NCBI RefSeq assembly: GCF_001563225.1
Contig: NZ_CP014206.1
Coordinates: 806,001-870,000, forward strand
Origin: Pseudodesulfovibrio indicus
Lineage (GTDB): Bacteria; Desulfobacterota; Desulfovibrionia; Desulfovibrionales; Desulfovibrionaceae
Direction of reading: 5' to 3'
DNA: 64,000 bases
Shown: one piece after another, positions 1 through 7,450 of the stretch
Position numbering within the stretch: the first letter of the stretch is position 1
Layout of the letters: each line of letters begins with the position of its first letter
Translations under genes and position numbers: made by a program
Notes under the pieces: generated by a model
Told to the model about the DNA's origin: nothing
Databases searched by the model: none
Seen by the model: only the letters and a program-made list of their open reading frames with translations

Positions 1-973
1 AGACGACCTCGACGCCGGTCGGGAAGGTGGGCTTCAGCTCGTCGATGGTCTTTACCACGGCCTCGGCGGTCTGGATGGCGTTGGCCCCGGTGGCCAGCTG
101 GATGGCCAGACCCGCGGTGGGGTGCTGGTTGTAGGTGGTGCTGGTGGTGTAGCTCTCGGCGTCGAGTTCGACCCTGGCCACGTCGCGGATGCGGACCACC
201 GAGCCGTCCGTGGAGCTCTTGATGATGATGTCCCGGAACTGCTCGGGCGTCTGGAGCCGGCTGCGCGCGGTGATGGTCGCGTTGAGCTGCTGGCCCTGGA
301 CGGCGGGCAGGCCGCCGAGCTGGCCGGCGGAGATCTGGGTGTTCTGGGCCTCGATGGCCCTGGCCACGTCGCTCGGCATGAGCGAGTATTCGTTGAGCTG
401 GTCGGGGTTGAGCCAGATGCGCATGGCGTAGGACGAGGAGAACAACCGGGTGTCGCCCACGCCCTCCACTCGCTTGAGGGTATCGTTCAGGGAGCTGTCC
501 ACAAAGTCGGCGATGTCCGTGGAGGTCATGGTATCGTCCATGGAGACGAAACCGAGGACCATCAGGAAGCTGGCCGAGGACTTGGTCACGCTCAAGCCGT
601 TGGACTGGACCACGTCGGGCAGCTGGGAGGTGACCTGCTGCAGCTTGTTCTGGACCTGCATCTGGGCCACGTCGGGGTCGGCCGCGTTGGTGAAGGTCAG
701 GGAAATCTCCGCCCGGCCCGTGGAGGTCGAGGTGGAGGTCATGTAGTCCAGGTAGTCGATGCCGGTCATGCCCTGCTCGATGACCTTGGTCACCGAGTTT
801 TCCACGGTCTTGGCGTCCGCGCCGGGGTAGGTGCAGGTAATGCTGACCGTGGTCGGGGCGATCTCGGGGTACTGGGAGATGGACAGGGTCCGCAGGGCCA
901 GCAGGCCGCCGAGCATGATGACGATGGCGATGACCCAGGCGAAAATGGGCCGCCGGATGAAGAAATCGGACAT
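1..973 (-). CDS. RND efflux pump inner-membrane permease (AcrB/MexB type), 3' part outside window
   Basis: The gene runs off the left edge; about 324 N-terminal residues are visible. It begins with a cytoplasmic stub and a first membrane helix (about residues 10-28), followed by periplasmic porter-domain sequence with the family phrase SISQYPEIAPTTV and QNTQISAGQLGG. These features are typical of HAE1 proton-driven multidrug exporters, which form a trimer joined to a periplasmic adaptor and an outer-membrane channel. The start at 973 lies 7 bases after the stop of the adaptor gene, so both are one operon. The outer-membrane partner is not in the window. Substrate cannot be told from sequence. 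Confidence 0.93.
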   Translation of the reverse strand, partial: MSDFFIRRPIFAWVIAIVIMLGGLLALRTLSISQYPEIAPTTVSITCTYPGADAKTVENSVTKVIEQGMTGIDYLDYMTSTSTSTGRAEISLTFTNAADPDVAQMQVQNKLQQVTSQLPDVVQSNGLSVTKSSASFLMVLGFVSMDDTMTSTDIADFVDSSLNDTLKRVEGVGDTRLFSSSYAMRIWLNPDQLNEYSLMPSDVARAIEAQNTQISAGQLGGLPAVQGQQLNATITARSRLQTPEQFRDIIIKSSTDGSVVRIRDVARVELDAESYTTSTTYNQHPTAGLAIQLATGANAIQTAEAVVKTIDELKPTFPTGVEVV

Positions 974-980
974 GCGGGGT

Positions 981-2243
981 CTAGCCTTCCTTGCCTTCGG
1001 CGGCGGCAGGGGCCGCCGGGGCGGCCGCCGGTTCCTGGGCGGGCTTGAGCTCGCCGGTGGCGTCGTCCAGGACCATTTCCTTGACCGTCACGGACTGGCC
1101 GGGACGCACGGACTGGGACCCCTGGACCACCAGCCGGTCGCCGTCGCTGAGGCCGGAACCGACCAGCCAGGCATGGCCGTAGCTGCGGCGCACGTCGAGA
1201 ATGCGCTTCTCCACCTTGCCTTCCTTGTTCACGAACAGGGCCTGGGGTTCGCCCTTGGGAGTACGGCCCACGGCCCGCTGGGGGACCAGGTAGCTGTTCT
1301 GGAACACGCCGTCCTGGACGATGGCCCGGACGTACATGCCGGGCAGCAGGAGGCGGTCCGGGTTGGGGAACTCGGCGCGCAGGGTGTAGGTTCCGGTGGA
1401 CTCGTCTACCTTGGCCCCGGAAAACTCCACGGTCCCCTCGTAGGGATAAATGGTCCCGTTTTCGAGCTTGAGCTTGACGGTCATGGCCTTGCCCTCGACG
1501 GTGATCGTGCCCGCGGCGATGGCCTGGCGCAGGTTGAGCATGGTGGTGCTCGACTGGGTCAGGTCCACGTTGATGGGGTCGAGCTGGCGGATGGTCGTCA
1601 GGGGCGCGCTCTGGTTGGCGGTGACCAGCGCGCCGGGGGTCAGGTCGGACATCTCGACGCGGCCGGAGATGGGGGCCTTGATCTCGGTGTAGTCCAGGCT
1701 GATCTTGGCGCTCTCCAGGGCGGCCTTGGCCGAGGCCACGGCGGCCAGGTCGGCTTCGTACACGGCCTGGGCATCCTGGAAGTCCTGCTTGGAGATGGCC
1801 CCCTGCTCGATCAGCTCGGCATAGCGCTTGGCCTTGCTCTCGGAGCTGGGCAGGGAGGCCTGGGCGCGCTTCAGGGCGGCCAGGGCGTTGCTGTACTCGG
1901 CCTGATAGGTGGAGGGCGCGACGCGGTAGAGGACCTCGCCCGCCAGGACCTCGCTGCCCTCGCGGAACAGCCGCTCGCGGATGATGCCGTCCACCTGGGG
2001 GCGGACCTCCGCCACCAGGGAGGCCGTGGTCCGGCCCGGCAGCTCGGTGTTCAGCGGCACGGCCTGCGGGTGCAGGGCGATGACGCCGACCTCGACGGGC
2101 GGGGGCGTGGTGGCCTTGGCCTCGGACTGTTTGTCCTGGCAACCGGCCAGGACCAGCAGGCACAACAGGGCGAGCAGCCCTGCGGCGGCTAAACGCCGGG
2201 CGGAACCCGGCAGGAATTTCGAGTGGGATCTCATGTTCAGCAA
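981..2243 (-). CDS. RND efflux periplasmic adaptor lipoprotein (AcrA/MexA family)
   Basis: About 420 residues. A short charged N-terminus and hydrophobic stretch end in the lipobox LVLAGC, so the protein is probably lipid-anchored in the inner membrane facing the periplasm. Then come the lipoyl/beta-barrel halves and an alpha-helical hairpin typical of HlyD/AcrA adaptors (for example ISGRVEMSDLTPGALV) and a Pro/Ala-rich tail. I chose a TTG start at 2243 because AAGGAGGA (2251-2258) is 7 bases upstream; the in-frame ATG at 2234 would be 16 bases away. The adaptor bridges the permease encoded next and an outer-membrane channel. The divergent TetR gene is the likely regulator. Confidence 0.93.
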   Translation of the reverse strand: MLNMRSHSKFLPGSARRLAAAGLLALLCLLVLAGCQDKQSEAKATTPPPVEVGVIALHPQAVPLNTELPGRTTASLVAEVRPQVDGIIRERLFREGSEVLAGEVLYRVAPSTYQAEYSNALAALKRAQASLPSSESKAKRYAELIEQGAISKQDFQDAQAVYEADLAAVASAKAALESAKISLDYTEIKAPISGRVEMSDLTPGALVTANQSAPLTTIRQLDPINVDLTQSSTTMLNLRQAIAAGTITVEGKAMTVKLKLENGTIYPYEGTVEFSGAKVDESTGTYTLRAEFPNPDRLLLPGMYVRAIVQDGVFQNSYLVPQRAVGRTPKGEPQALFVNKEGKVEKRILDVRRSYGHAWLVGSGLSDGDRLVVQGSQSVRPGQSVTVKEMVLDDATGELKPAQEPAAAPAAPAAAEGKEG

Positions 2244-2297
2244 AGCTGATTCCTCCTTGACGCGCAAATGCGGCGTCATTTATGGTACGCGGCAGTA

Positions 2298-2334
2298 CTT
2301 TTATTTATGATCGGCTCGGTAGTCAATATCATTG
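2298..2334 (-). promoter_or_regulatory. Candidate promoter and TetR operator for the efflux operon
   Basis: Reading the minus strand, TTGACT (2321-2326) and TAAAAG (2298-2303) are 17 bases apart and fit a sigma-70 promoter for the adaptor gene. The short inverted repeat CAATATCATTG (2324-2334) overlaps the -35 box and lies between the pump operon and the divergent tetR, where an autoregulating TetR operator is expected. Promoter boxes are seen; operator function is inferred from position. Confidence 0.45.
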
Positions 2335-2361
2335 TTGTTAAAATTTATTAAAGGCGACTCT

Positions 2362-3003
2362 ATGGCGGACGAGAAAACCAAGCCCCGGCGGGGGCGCCCC
2401 AAGACCATGACCGACGAGGCCCGGCGCGCGGCCATCGTGGCCGAGGCCGAGGTCCTGTTCGCGGCCAAGGGGTTCCTGGGCACGTCCACGGGCGAGATCG
2501 CGGCCCGGTGCAGGATTTCGAAGCAGACCCTGTACCGCATATTCCCCTGCAAGACCGACCTGTTCGGGGCCGTGGTCGATGCACACCGCATGCGCATTAT
2601 CGACCTCGGCGACGGGTACGACGACCTGCCCCTGGACCAGGCGCTGGCCAGGATATTCATGATCGAACTGGACCAGCGCGACTACGAGCTTCGGGCCGCG
2701 TTCCTTCGCGCCGCCCACGTCGAATCCTTCAGCGAGCCGCAACTCAAGGAAATCCTGCGCTGCCGGGGCGGGTACAAGGCCCGCGCCGAGCTCAAGGCTT
2801 GGCTGGACCGCCAGTGCGCCAACGGGCGGCTCGCCATCGCGGACACGGACCGGGCGGCGCACATGCTCTTGGACACCTTTGGCGGGTCCATCATCTTCGA
2901 CGCCCTGGGCGGTTTCGGTTGGGCCAGCCGCGAGGAGCGCATCGCCCATTTCCGGCAGTGTATCGATATCTTCCTCAAGGGCGCGCTGCCTGACCAGCAT
3001 TGA
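2362..3003 (+). CDS. TetR/AcrR family transcriptional regulator
   Basis: 213 residues. The N-terminus is basic and contains the TetR helix-turn-helix (about residues 15-62) with the signature TSTGEIAARCRISKQTLYRIF, here quoted only in part: GEIAARCRISKQTLYR. The C-terminal ligand domain resembles AefR-like regulators. ATG at 2362 follows AAAGGCG; an in-frame upstream start at 2332 lacks a ribosome site. It is divergent from an RND efflux operon and probably represses it until an inducer binds. Inducer unknown. A strong hairpin follows the stop codon. Confidence 0.9.
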   Translation: MADEKTKPRRGRPKTMTDEARRAAIVAEAEVLFAAKGFLGTSTGEIAARCRISKQTLYRIFPCKTDLFGAVVDAHRMRIIDLGDGYDDLPLDQALARIFMIELDQRDYELRAAFLRAAHVESFSEPQLKEILRCRGGYKARAELKAWLDRQCANGRLAIADTDRAAHMLLDTFGGSIIFDALGGFGWASREERIAHFRQCIDIFLKGALPDQH

Positions 3004-3018
3004 CTCCGGGTCAGTCCG

Positions 3019-3062
3019 AAAAAAAGAGGGGAGCCTTGTCGCAAGGCTCCCCTCTTTGATTT
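3019..3062. terminator. Bidirectional Rho-independent terminator
   Basis: A 16-bp perfect stem (3023-3038 with 3042-3057, loop TCG) is flanked by an A run on the left and TTT on the right, so it can end both tetR (+) and the thioredoxin gene (-). Confidence 0.85.
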
Positions 3063-3077
3063 GCACGGGCGCCCGCG

Positions 3078-3512
3078 TCACAGGTTTTGCCGCGCCCAGG
3101 CGGCGATATCGGTCGCGTTCATGGCCCCGGGCTGGCGGGCGATCTCGCGGCCGTCTCTGAACAGGATCAGGGTGGGGACGGCGCGGATGCCGTAGCGGGC
3201 GGCCACGGTCTGTTCCTGCGAGGTGTCGATCTTGGCCAGCCTGACGGCGGGATGCAGGGTCTTGGCGGCCTCGGCGAACTGGGGCCCCATCATCAGGCAG
3301 GGACCGCAGGTGGGCGAGTAGAAGTCCACCAGGATCGGGATTTCGGTCTTGTTCACGTGGCGGTCGAAGGTGGAGCCGATCAGCTCCAGGGGCGAGGGCT
3401 CGAACACCCTGGTGCGGCACTTGCCGCAGGTGGCCTCGGTCTCGCGGCCAGCCTGCACGCGGTTCACGGCCCCGCAGTTGGGGCAGACGATGAGTTTGTT
3501 GTCGGTGGTCAT
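3078..3512 (-). CDS. trxC: Thioredoxin 2-like protein (TrxC type) with zinc-finger N-terminus
   Basis: 144 residues. The N-terminus carries two CxxC pairs (Cys10/13 and Cys29/32), the zinc site that separates TrxC from TrxA. A thioredoxin fold follows with the redox motif C69-G-P-C72, the cis-Pro region RAVPTLILF and a partner surface typical of the family. The residue before the first redox Cys is Thr instead of the usual Trp (TCGPC for WCGPC). Role: cytoplasmic disulfide reductant. ATG at 3512 follows GGAGG with 7-base spacing. Monocistronic, with terminators on its 3' side. Confidence 0.9.
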   Translation of the reverse strand: MTTDNKLIVCPNCGAVNRVQAGRETEATCGKCRTRVFEPSPLELIGSTFDRHVNKTEIPILVDFYSPTCGPCLMMGPQFAEAAKTLHPAVRLAKIDTSQEQTVAARYGIRAVPTLILFRDGREIARQPGAMNATDIAAWARQNL

Positions 3513-3606
3513 GGGATATCCTCCGTGGGTGACATGGGAGGAAAGATAATCATCCCTGCCTGAGGGGCAAGGGGCATGGGGCGGGTTCGAGCCGGACCGG
3601 GCGGGG

Positions 3607-4017
3607 TCAGGCCAGGAGCAGGAACGACGCCGTGGCCCGGGCCGCCTCCAGGTCCCCGGAGCGGGCCTCGGCCTCCACGAACAGGACCCGCCCGCCGCGT
3701 TTGATCACGCGGGCCTCGCAGGTCAGGTCCGCCCCGGGTCCGGCCGGACGCAGGTAACTCACGGAGAGGTTGACGGTGGTGGTCTTGTGGCCGGGCTTGT
3801 TGCCGCCGAGCACGGCGTGGGCCATGGTCTCGTCCAGGAGGGCGGCCAGAACGCCGCCAGCGACCACGCCGCCGCCCTGGATCAACTCCGGCCGAAAGGG
3901 CAGCCTGAGCACGGCCCGGTCCGGTTCGATGGTCTCCACGACCATGCCGAGGAAGGCGAAGAGGGGGTTGACGGTCTGGCCCGCCTGGCGGACCGCGTCG
4001 AGGTAGTCTTTGGGCAT
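3607..4017 (-). CDS. PaaI-family hotdog thioesterase
   Basis: 136 residues. It has the single hotdog fold of the PaaI/4HBT family: a central segment GGGVVAGGVLAALLDETMAHAV, of which GGVLAALLDETMAHAV covers the long helix with the catalytic acidic residue, followed by TTTVNLSVSYLRPA on the substrate strand. Such enzymes hydrolyse acyl- or aryl-CoA esters in the cytoplasm. The start codon lies one base after the stop of the upstream TIM-barrel gene, so the two are probably cotranslated. Substrate is not predictable from sequence. The start is supported by GGGGAG upstream. Confidence 0.85.
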   Translation of the reverse strand: MPKDYLDAVRQAGQTVNPLFAFLGMVVETIEPDRAVLRLPFRPELIQGGGVVAGGVLAALLDETMAHAVLGGNKPGHKTTTVNLSVSYLRPAGPGADLTCEARVIKRGGRVLFVEAEARSGDLEAARATASFLLLA

Positions 4018-4018
4018 G

Positions 4019-4834
4019 TCATGCTCCCCGTCCGAGTTGGAGCTGCGTTTCCATATCCTGCCTGAGCCGAACGAGGACCTCGATGGTCCTGTCGATGTCG
4101 TCGGGGAAGGCGGAGGGTTCCAGTTCGAGGGTAATGTAGCGGTCGTAGCCCCGTTTGCCAAGGCGCTTGAGGAAGTCGTCCAGCGGCAGGGCCCCTGCGC
4201 CGGGGGTGAGGTGCTCGGTGAATCCAACGGCGTCGGAGAAGTGGACGTTGTAGAGCAGGTCCACGGGAACCTTGTCGATGGCGTGGAGCACGTCGCGGCC
4301 GGACACCCCCATGTGGCAGACGTCGAAGGTCAGCCCCACGTTCTTGTCCCGGCACTGGGCCGTGAGCCGGTCCAGCGGGTCCCTGCCGAAGGGCGATCCC
4401 TCGGCCCAGGGCATGTTCTCCAGCGAGAAGCGGATGCGTCCCTTGGCGTCCAGGAGCAGCGGCAGGTCCACGGCCTTTTCGAACCAGCGGTTCTGGATCA
4501 TGTTGGCGAGCTTGGAGCCTGGCGGGTGCATGGTGATGTGGTCCGCCTGGGGCAGGGAGTTGGCCAGGGCGGTGGTCGCCTTCCACGAATTGAGGTGCCC
4601 GCCCCAGGCCGCCCAGTCGCGAAAGGGCGCGTGGAGCGAACGGATGGGCAAGATTTCGTTGATCTTTTCCAGCCCGGCCTCGGGTGTGAGCTTGGGCGAG
4701 TTCATGATCAGCTCCATGCCCGCAAACCCGGCCTCCCGGCCGATGCGCGCAATGAGCTTGAGCGGCAGGTGGAACAGACAACCCGCCGACAGCAGGATAG
4801 GGGGGCCGCCAGGGCCGAGCGCTTCGTCTCCCAT
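4019..4834 (-). CDS. Sugar phosphate isomerase/epimerase-like TIM-barrel protein (AP endonuclease 2 fold)
   Basis: 271 residues from ATG 4834. The sequence shows the xylose-isomerase-like TIM barrel: strand ends with SLHAPF, HITMHPPG, FSLENMPWAEG, LTFDVCHMG, YNVHFSD and ITLELEP place His, Glu and Asp residues where this family binds a divalent metal. It is therefore probably a cytoplasmic isomerase or epimerase. I cannot name a substrate. It is followed by a PaaI thioesterase with a one-base gap. An in-frame extension upstream of 4834 is Cys/Pro-rich and unlike the family, so I left it out. Confidence 0.75.
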   Translation of the reverse strand: MGDEALGPGGPPILLSAGCLFHLPLKLIARIGREAGFAGMELIMNSPKLTPEAGLEKINEILPIRSLHAPFRDWAAWGGHLNSWKATTALANSLPQADHITMHPPGSKLANMIQNRWFEKAVDLPLLLDAKGRIRFSLENMPWAEGSPFGRDPLDRLTAQCRDKNVGLTFDVCHMGVSGRDVLHAIDKVPVDLLYNVHFSDAVGFTEHLTPGAGALPLDDFLKRLGKRGYDRYITLELEPSAFPDDIDRTIEVLVRLRQDMETQLQLGRGA

Positions 4835-5070
4835 GATCCTACCATAGGGCAGACGGACGGCGGGGCAACCAAATAATCGGGGAAGGGTATGTTCCGGCTG
4901 GTAAACGGCAGGCGGCGAGGCCGAACACGGCATCTTGCCCTGCCTGATGGCGCGCGGACCGGTTTTCGGCCCCCGGTCCGGCCCGGGAAGGCTCTCCTTG
5001 CCTGCGCCTCGGCCCGGCCCCTATCCGGCCCCCTGGCAACGCCCGCCCCGGCGGACCCGGCCCGCCAAGA

Positions 5071-5105
5071 ACAACCCCCTGCCGGCGCACCGGCCAGGCA
5101 GGGGG
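5071..5105 (-). terminator. Terminator for the 5178-5564 gene
   Basis: Stem CCCCCTGCC (5075-5083) pairs with GGCAGGGGG (5097-5105), with an inner CCGG pairing. Read on the minus strand it is followed by TTGTTCTT. The remaining gene-free sequence from 4835 to 5177 shows nothing else I can assign. Confidence 0.6.
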
Positions 5106-5177
5106 AATGTGGAGCTATCGTCGATCCAAGTGGCTTTTAATTCGTGTTGATAAACAATAAATAAAGTTTGCGATAAG

Positions 5178-5564
5178 TTACTTCAACGGGGACTTTTCGA
5201 TGAGGTCGGTGAGGACCAGGGCCCAGGAGATATCCCGCTTGTTGTCCTCAGTCATGGCGGCCAGAAGCCACTCCTTGAGCGGCTTGATCGTCGCCTTGAG
5301 CCGCGCCGTGCCCAGGTCCGTCACCCGGTAGGCGGCGTCCAGGGCCTCCAGGCACAGGGTGTCCAGCTCGGGATCGCCGGTTCCGGCGTGATAGAGGCCG
5401 ATCTCCCGGACCTTGAGCAGACCGAAGACCATGGCCTCGACCTGGGTGTAGTCCCGGCCCCATATGTCGCCGCCCCGGATGACCGGGCGCGGCCCGGCAG
5501 CCCCCTTCGGCTCGTGTCTGCCGAGGGCCTGCCTGAATTCGTCCAGCGCTACCACGCTTCCCAT
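5178..5564 (-). CDS. Conserved-looking hypothetical protein, 128 aa
   Basis: I do not recognise a family. The 128-residue protein is soluble, with a flexible Gly/Pro stretch (about residues 18-35) and then mostly helical sequence containing YTQVEAMVFGLLKVREIGL and a C-terminal WALVLTDLIEKSPLK. No signal peptide, membrane helix or metal site is visible. It has a good ribosome site (AGGAG 5 bases before the ATG) and its own terminator, so expression is likely. Neighbours give no hint of function. Confidence 0.7.
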   Translation of the reverse strand: MGSVVALDEFRQALGRHEPKGAAGPRPVIRGGDIWGRDYTQVEAMVFGLLKVREIGLYHAGTGDPELDTLCLEALDAAYRVTDLGTARLKATIKPLKEWLLAAMTEDNKRDISWALVLTDLIEKSPLK

Positions 5565-5694
5565 GCTCGCTCCTTCCTCCGTTTCCCGTTGTCGGTCTCT
5601 TCGGACGGTTTCGGAATTTCTTAAGAGGCGGACCGGCGCGTTGCGGGCGTCCGGCGGCGCGCCGCATCGGTGCGGTTCGCCGCCGGACGCCGAA

Positions 5695-5730
5695 AACGCG
5701 GGGAGGCCGCTCCTTTCGAAGCGGCCTCCC
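5695..5730 (-). terminator. Probable terminator of the CBS-ACT gene
   Basis: An 11-bp stem, GGGAGGCCGCT (5701-5711) with AGCGGCCTCCC (5720-5730), is followed on the minus strand by CGCGTTTTC. The U tract is short, so the call is moderate. Confidence 0.5.
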
Positions 5731-5858
5731 TGTACAGCGATAGGTAGAGATCGTCGGTAAGATATGAGTATATTACAGGGGGATATAGATCAAGAAACTT
5801 ATCGTTATTTTAACGAAAAAAGTCGCATTTTCCCGGATTCCCCATGTCCGTTGCGGGG

Positions 5859-6533
5859 TTACAGCACGGTGTGCGCCGAGTCGATGGCCCAGTACAGGAC
5901 CTCGAAGTTCTCGGCCAGTCCCTGCTGGAGCCGCTTGAAGTCCGGCTTGTCCATGTCGCGGATGCGGATGTAGACGTTCTTGAATCCCTCGGATTCCGGG
6001 ACGTTGTGGGTCATGATCGACATGATGCGCGCGCCGTTGTCCTTGAGGAAGGCGAGCACCGGGCGGAGGCTGCCGGGGGCCGTGGACAGCCGCAGGCAGA
6101 ACTGGGCGCCGCCCTCGTAGATGCCGGATATCTCGACCAGGACCTTGAAGATGTCGGTGTCGGTGATGATGCCCACGACCTTGTTCTGCTCGTCGACCAC
6201 GGGCAGGCCGCCGAAGTTGCCTTCGAGCATGAGCACGGCCGCCTTTTCCACGGTCTCGGTGTCGCGGATGGTGACCACCTTCTTGGTCATGATGTCCTGA
6301 ATCTTGATCTCGGAGAGCAGGTAGTAGAGCTCGTGCATGTCCAGGGTGGTGGCCTTGGAGGGCGAGGCGTCCTTGATGTCCCGGTCGGAGAGGATGCCGA
6401 GGATGCGGCCTTCGGCGTCAACCACGGGCAGACGGCTGATGCCCTTGTCCTTCATGAGCTTGGAAGCCTTCATCATGGAACGCTCAGGGGTGATGGTGAT
6501 GACGTCCGTGGTCATCCAGTTCGCTACCAGCAT
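5859..6533 (-). CDS. CBS-pair and ACT domain protein (AcuB-like)
   Basis: 224 residues. Two CBS domains come first (about residues 4-60 and 78-135), with NWMTTDVITITPE and DIMTKKVVTIRDTE as their openings and LPVVD in both. A C-terminal ACT domain follows (about 143-220). This CBS-CBS-ACT order is that of AcuB-type proteins; CBS pairs bind adenine nucleotides and ACT domains bind small metabolites, so it is probably a cytoplasmic sensor or regulatory subunit. ATG 6533 is 9 bases after AAGGAGG; an upstream in-frame codon has no ribosome site. Partner unknown. Confidence 0.87.
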   Translation of the reverse strand: MLVANWMTTDVITITPERSMMKASKLMKDKGISRLPVVDAEGRILGILSDRDIKDASPSKATTLDMHELYYLLSEIKIQDIMTKKVVTIRDTETVEKAAVLMLEGNFGGLPVVDEQNKVVGIITDTDIFKVLVEISGIYEGGAQFCLRLSTAPGSLRPVLAFLKDNGARIMSIMTHNVPESEGFKNVYIRIRDMDKPDFKRLQQGLAENFEVLYWAIDSAHTVL

Positions 6534-6688
6534 ATGGGGGTTCCTCCTTGGGGTTAACCGGCCGAACGGGGCCGGATACAATCGATATTCTGAGCTATTC
6601 TTAACGGTTCCTGAGCCATTTGGCTAGCCCTGAACCGCGTTTTTCGCGATGCCTGACGCGGCTCGCCGGGGGAGCCCGGAGTCCACAG

Positions 6689-6778
6689 CCCGTCAAGTTG
6701 TTTTTTCATACCTCTCGTTCGCTTTTCCCTGCCATTCTTGCCCATTTCGGCCGCGGCCCGAAAACCGGGGCTATACTC
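6689..6778 (+). promoter_or_regulatory. Shared phage-type regulatory block upstream of the holin gene
   Basis: CCCGTCAAG (6689-6697) is followed by TTGTTTTTTCATACC and, 74 bases after the CCCGTCAAG block, by TATACTC (6772-6778), 53 bases before the holin ATG. The same two-part arrangement precedes the tail-tube A (33933-34022), RHS (49699-49788) and tail-tube B (62530-62609) genes. I infer an activator site plus a -10-like box. No -35 hexamer is seen at the usual distance. Confidence 0.6.
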
Positions 6779-6831
6779 TCTCCCGGACCGGGGCGGCCTG
6801 TGCAACCCCATGAAATAAGGGAGTGTTTATT

Positions 6832-7239
6832 ATGGCGATACCGATCATCGGGGCCGTGGCAGGATTGCTGTCCGCGGTGGTGGGCGGGGTGACCGACCAC
6901 GTCAAGGGCAAACAGGAGCTGCGCAAGGCGGTGCTGGAGAACCGCATGCGGCTGGCCCGGTCCGACCGGGAGTTCAATCACGATTGGGAGATGAAGCAGC
7001 TGGAGAACACGGGCTGGAAGGACGACGTGCTCTTCTTCGCCTGGATCGGCTTCTTCATCTGGTCCGGCTTGGACCCAGAGGGGGCGGGCGAGGTCATCCG
7101 CTCCTGGGAGGCGCTGCCGGACTGGTTCCTTCAGATCACCTTCTGGATCGTGGCCGCCGTGCTGGGGGTCAAGAAGATCGGCGACTACCTGCCGGGCGCG
7201 GTGCGCGGCCTGAAGGACGCCCTGGGAGGTTCCAAATGA
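6832..7239 (+). CDS. Phage-type holin of the three-transmembrane (GTA_holin_3TM-like) family
   Basis: 135 residues. An N-terminal hydrophobic segment (about 1-20), an amphipathic charged helix, then two membrane segments around VLFFAWIGFFIWSGL and FLQITFWIVAAVLGVKKIG. This layout fits the 3TM holins known from gene-transfer-agent and phage lysis modules, which open the inner membrane for cell lysis. ATG 6832 is 8 bases after AAGGGAG. It overlaps the next gene by ATGA, so the two are coupled. No endolysin is adjacent. The upstream region holds the regulatory block shared with other phage-type loci in this window. Confidence 0.75.
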   Translation: MAIPIIGAVAGLLSAVVGGVTDHVKGKQELRKAVLENRMRLARSDREFNHDWEMKQLENTGWKDDVLFFAWIGFFIWSGLDPEGAGEVIRSWEALPDWFLQITFWIVAAVLGVKKIGDYLPGAVRGLKDALGGSK

Positions 7240-7448
7240 CGGCCATGGAACGGCAGGACCTGCAGGACCTCCTGGTCCGCATCGACGAGAGGGTCAAGGC
7301 CATCCAGTCGGCCATCCGGGAGATCAACGACAGCAGGCGGTGCGCCGCCCATCATGAGAAGCTGCGGCTCCTGGAGCGGCTGGCCTGGGGCGGATTGGCG
7401 GGGGTGGCGGCCCTGGGAGGCCGGGTGGTCTTCGAGGCCCTCAAATGA
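7236..7448 (+). CDS. Small phage-type protein with coiled coil and C-terminal membrane anchor
   Basis: 70 residues, starting at the ATGA overlap with the holin stop and preceded by GGGAGG. Residues 5-50 are a charged helix (LLVRIDERVKAIQSAIREI) likely to form a coiled coil, and residues about 49-68 (LAWGGLAGVAALGGRVVFEAL) form one hydrophobic helix. This architecture resembles XhlA/Rz-like lysis accessory proteins, which cooperate with holins. The family link is by architecture only. Confidence 0.65.
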   Translation: MTAMERQDLQDLLVRIDERVKAIQSAIREINDSRRCAAHHEKLRLLERLAWGGLAGVAALGGRVVFEALK

Positions 7449-7450
7449 GG

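Noticed and set aside
5565-5858. Small protein genes in the CBS-ACT 3' region
   Set aside because: Short frames here lack ribosome sites and the region contains a terminator hairpin.
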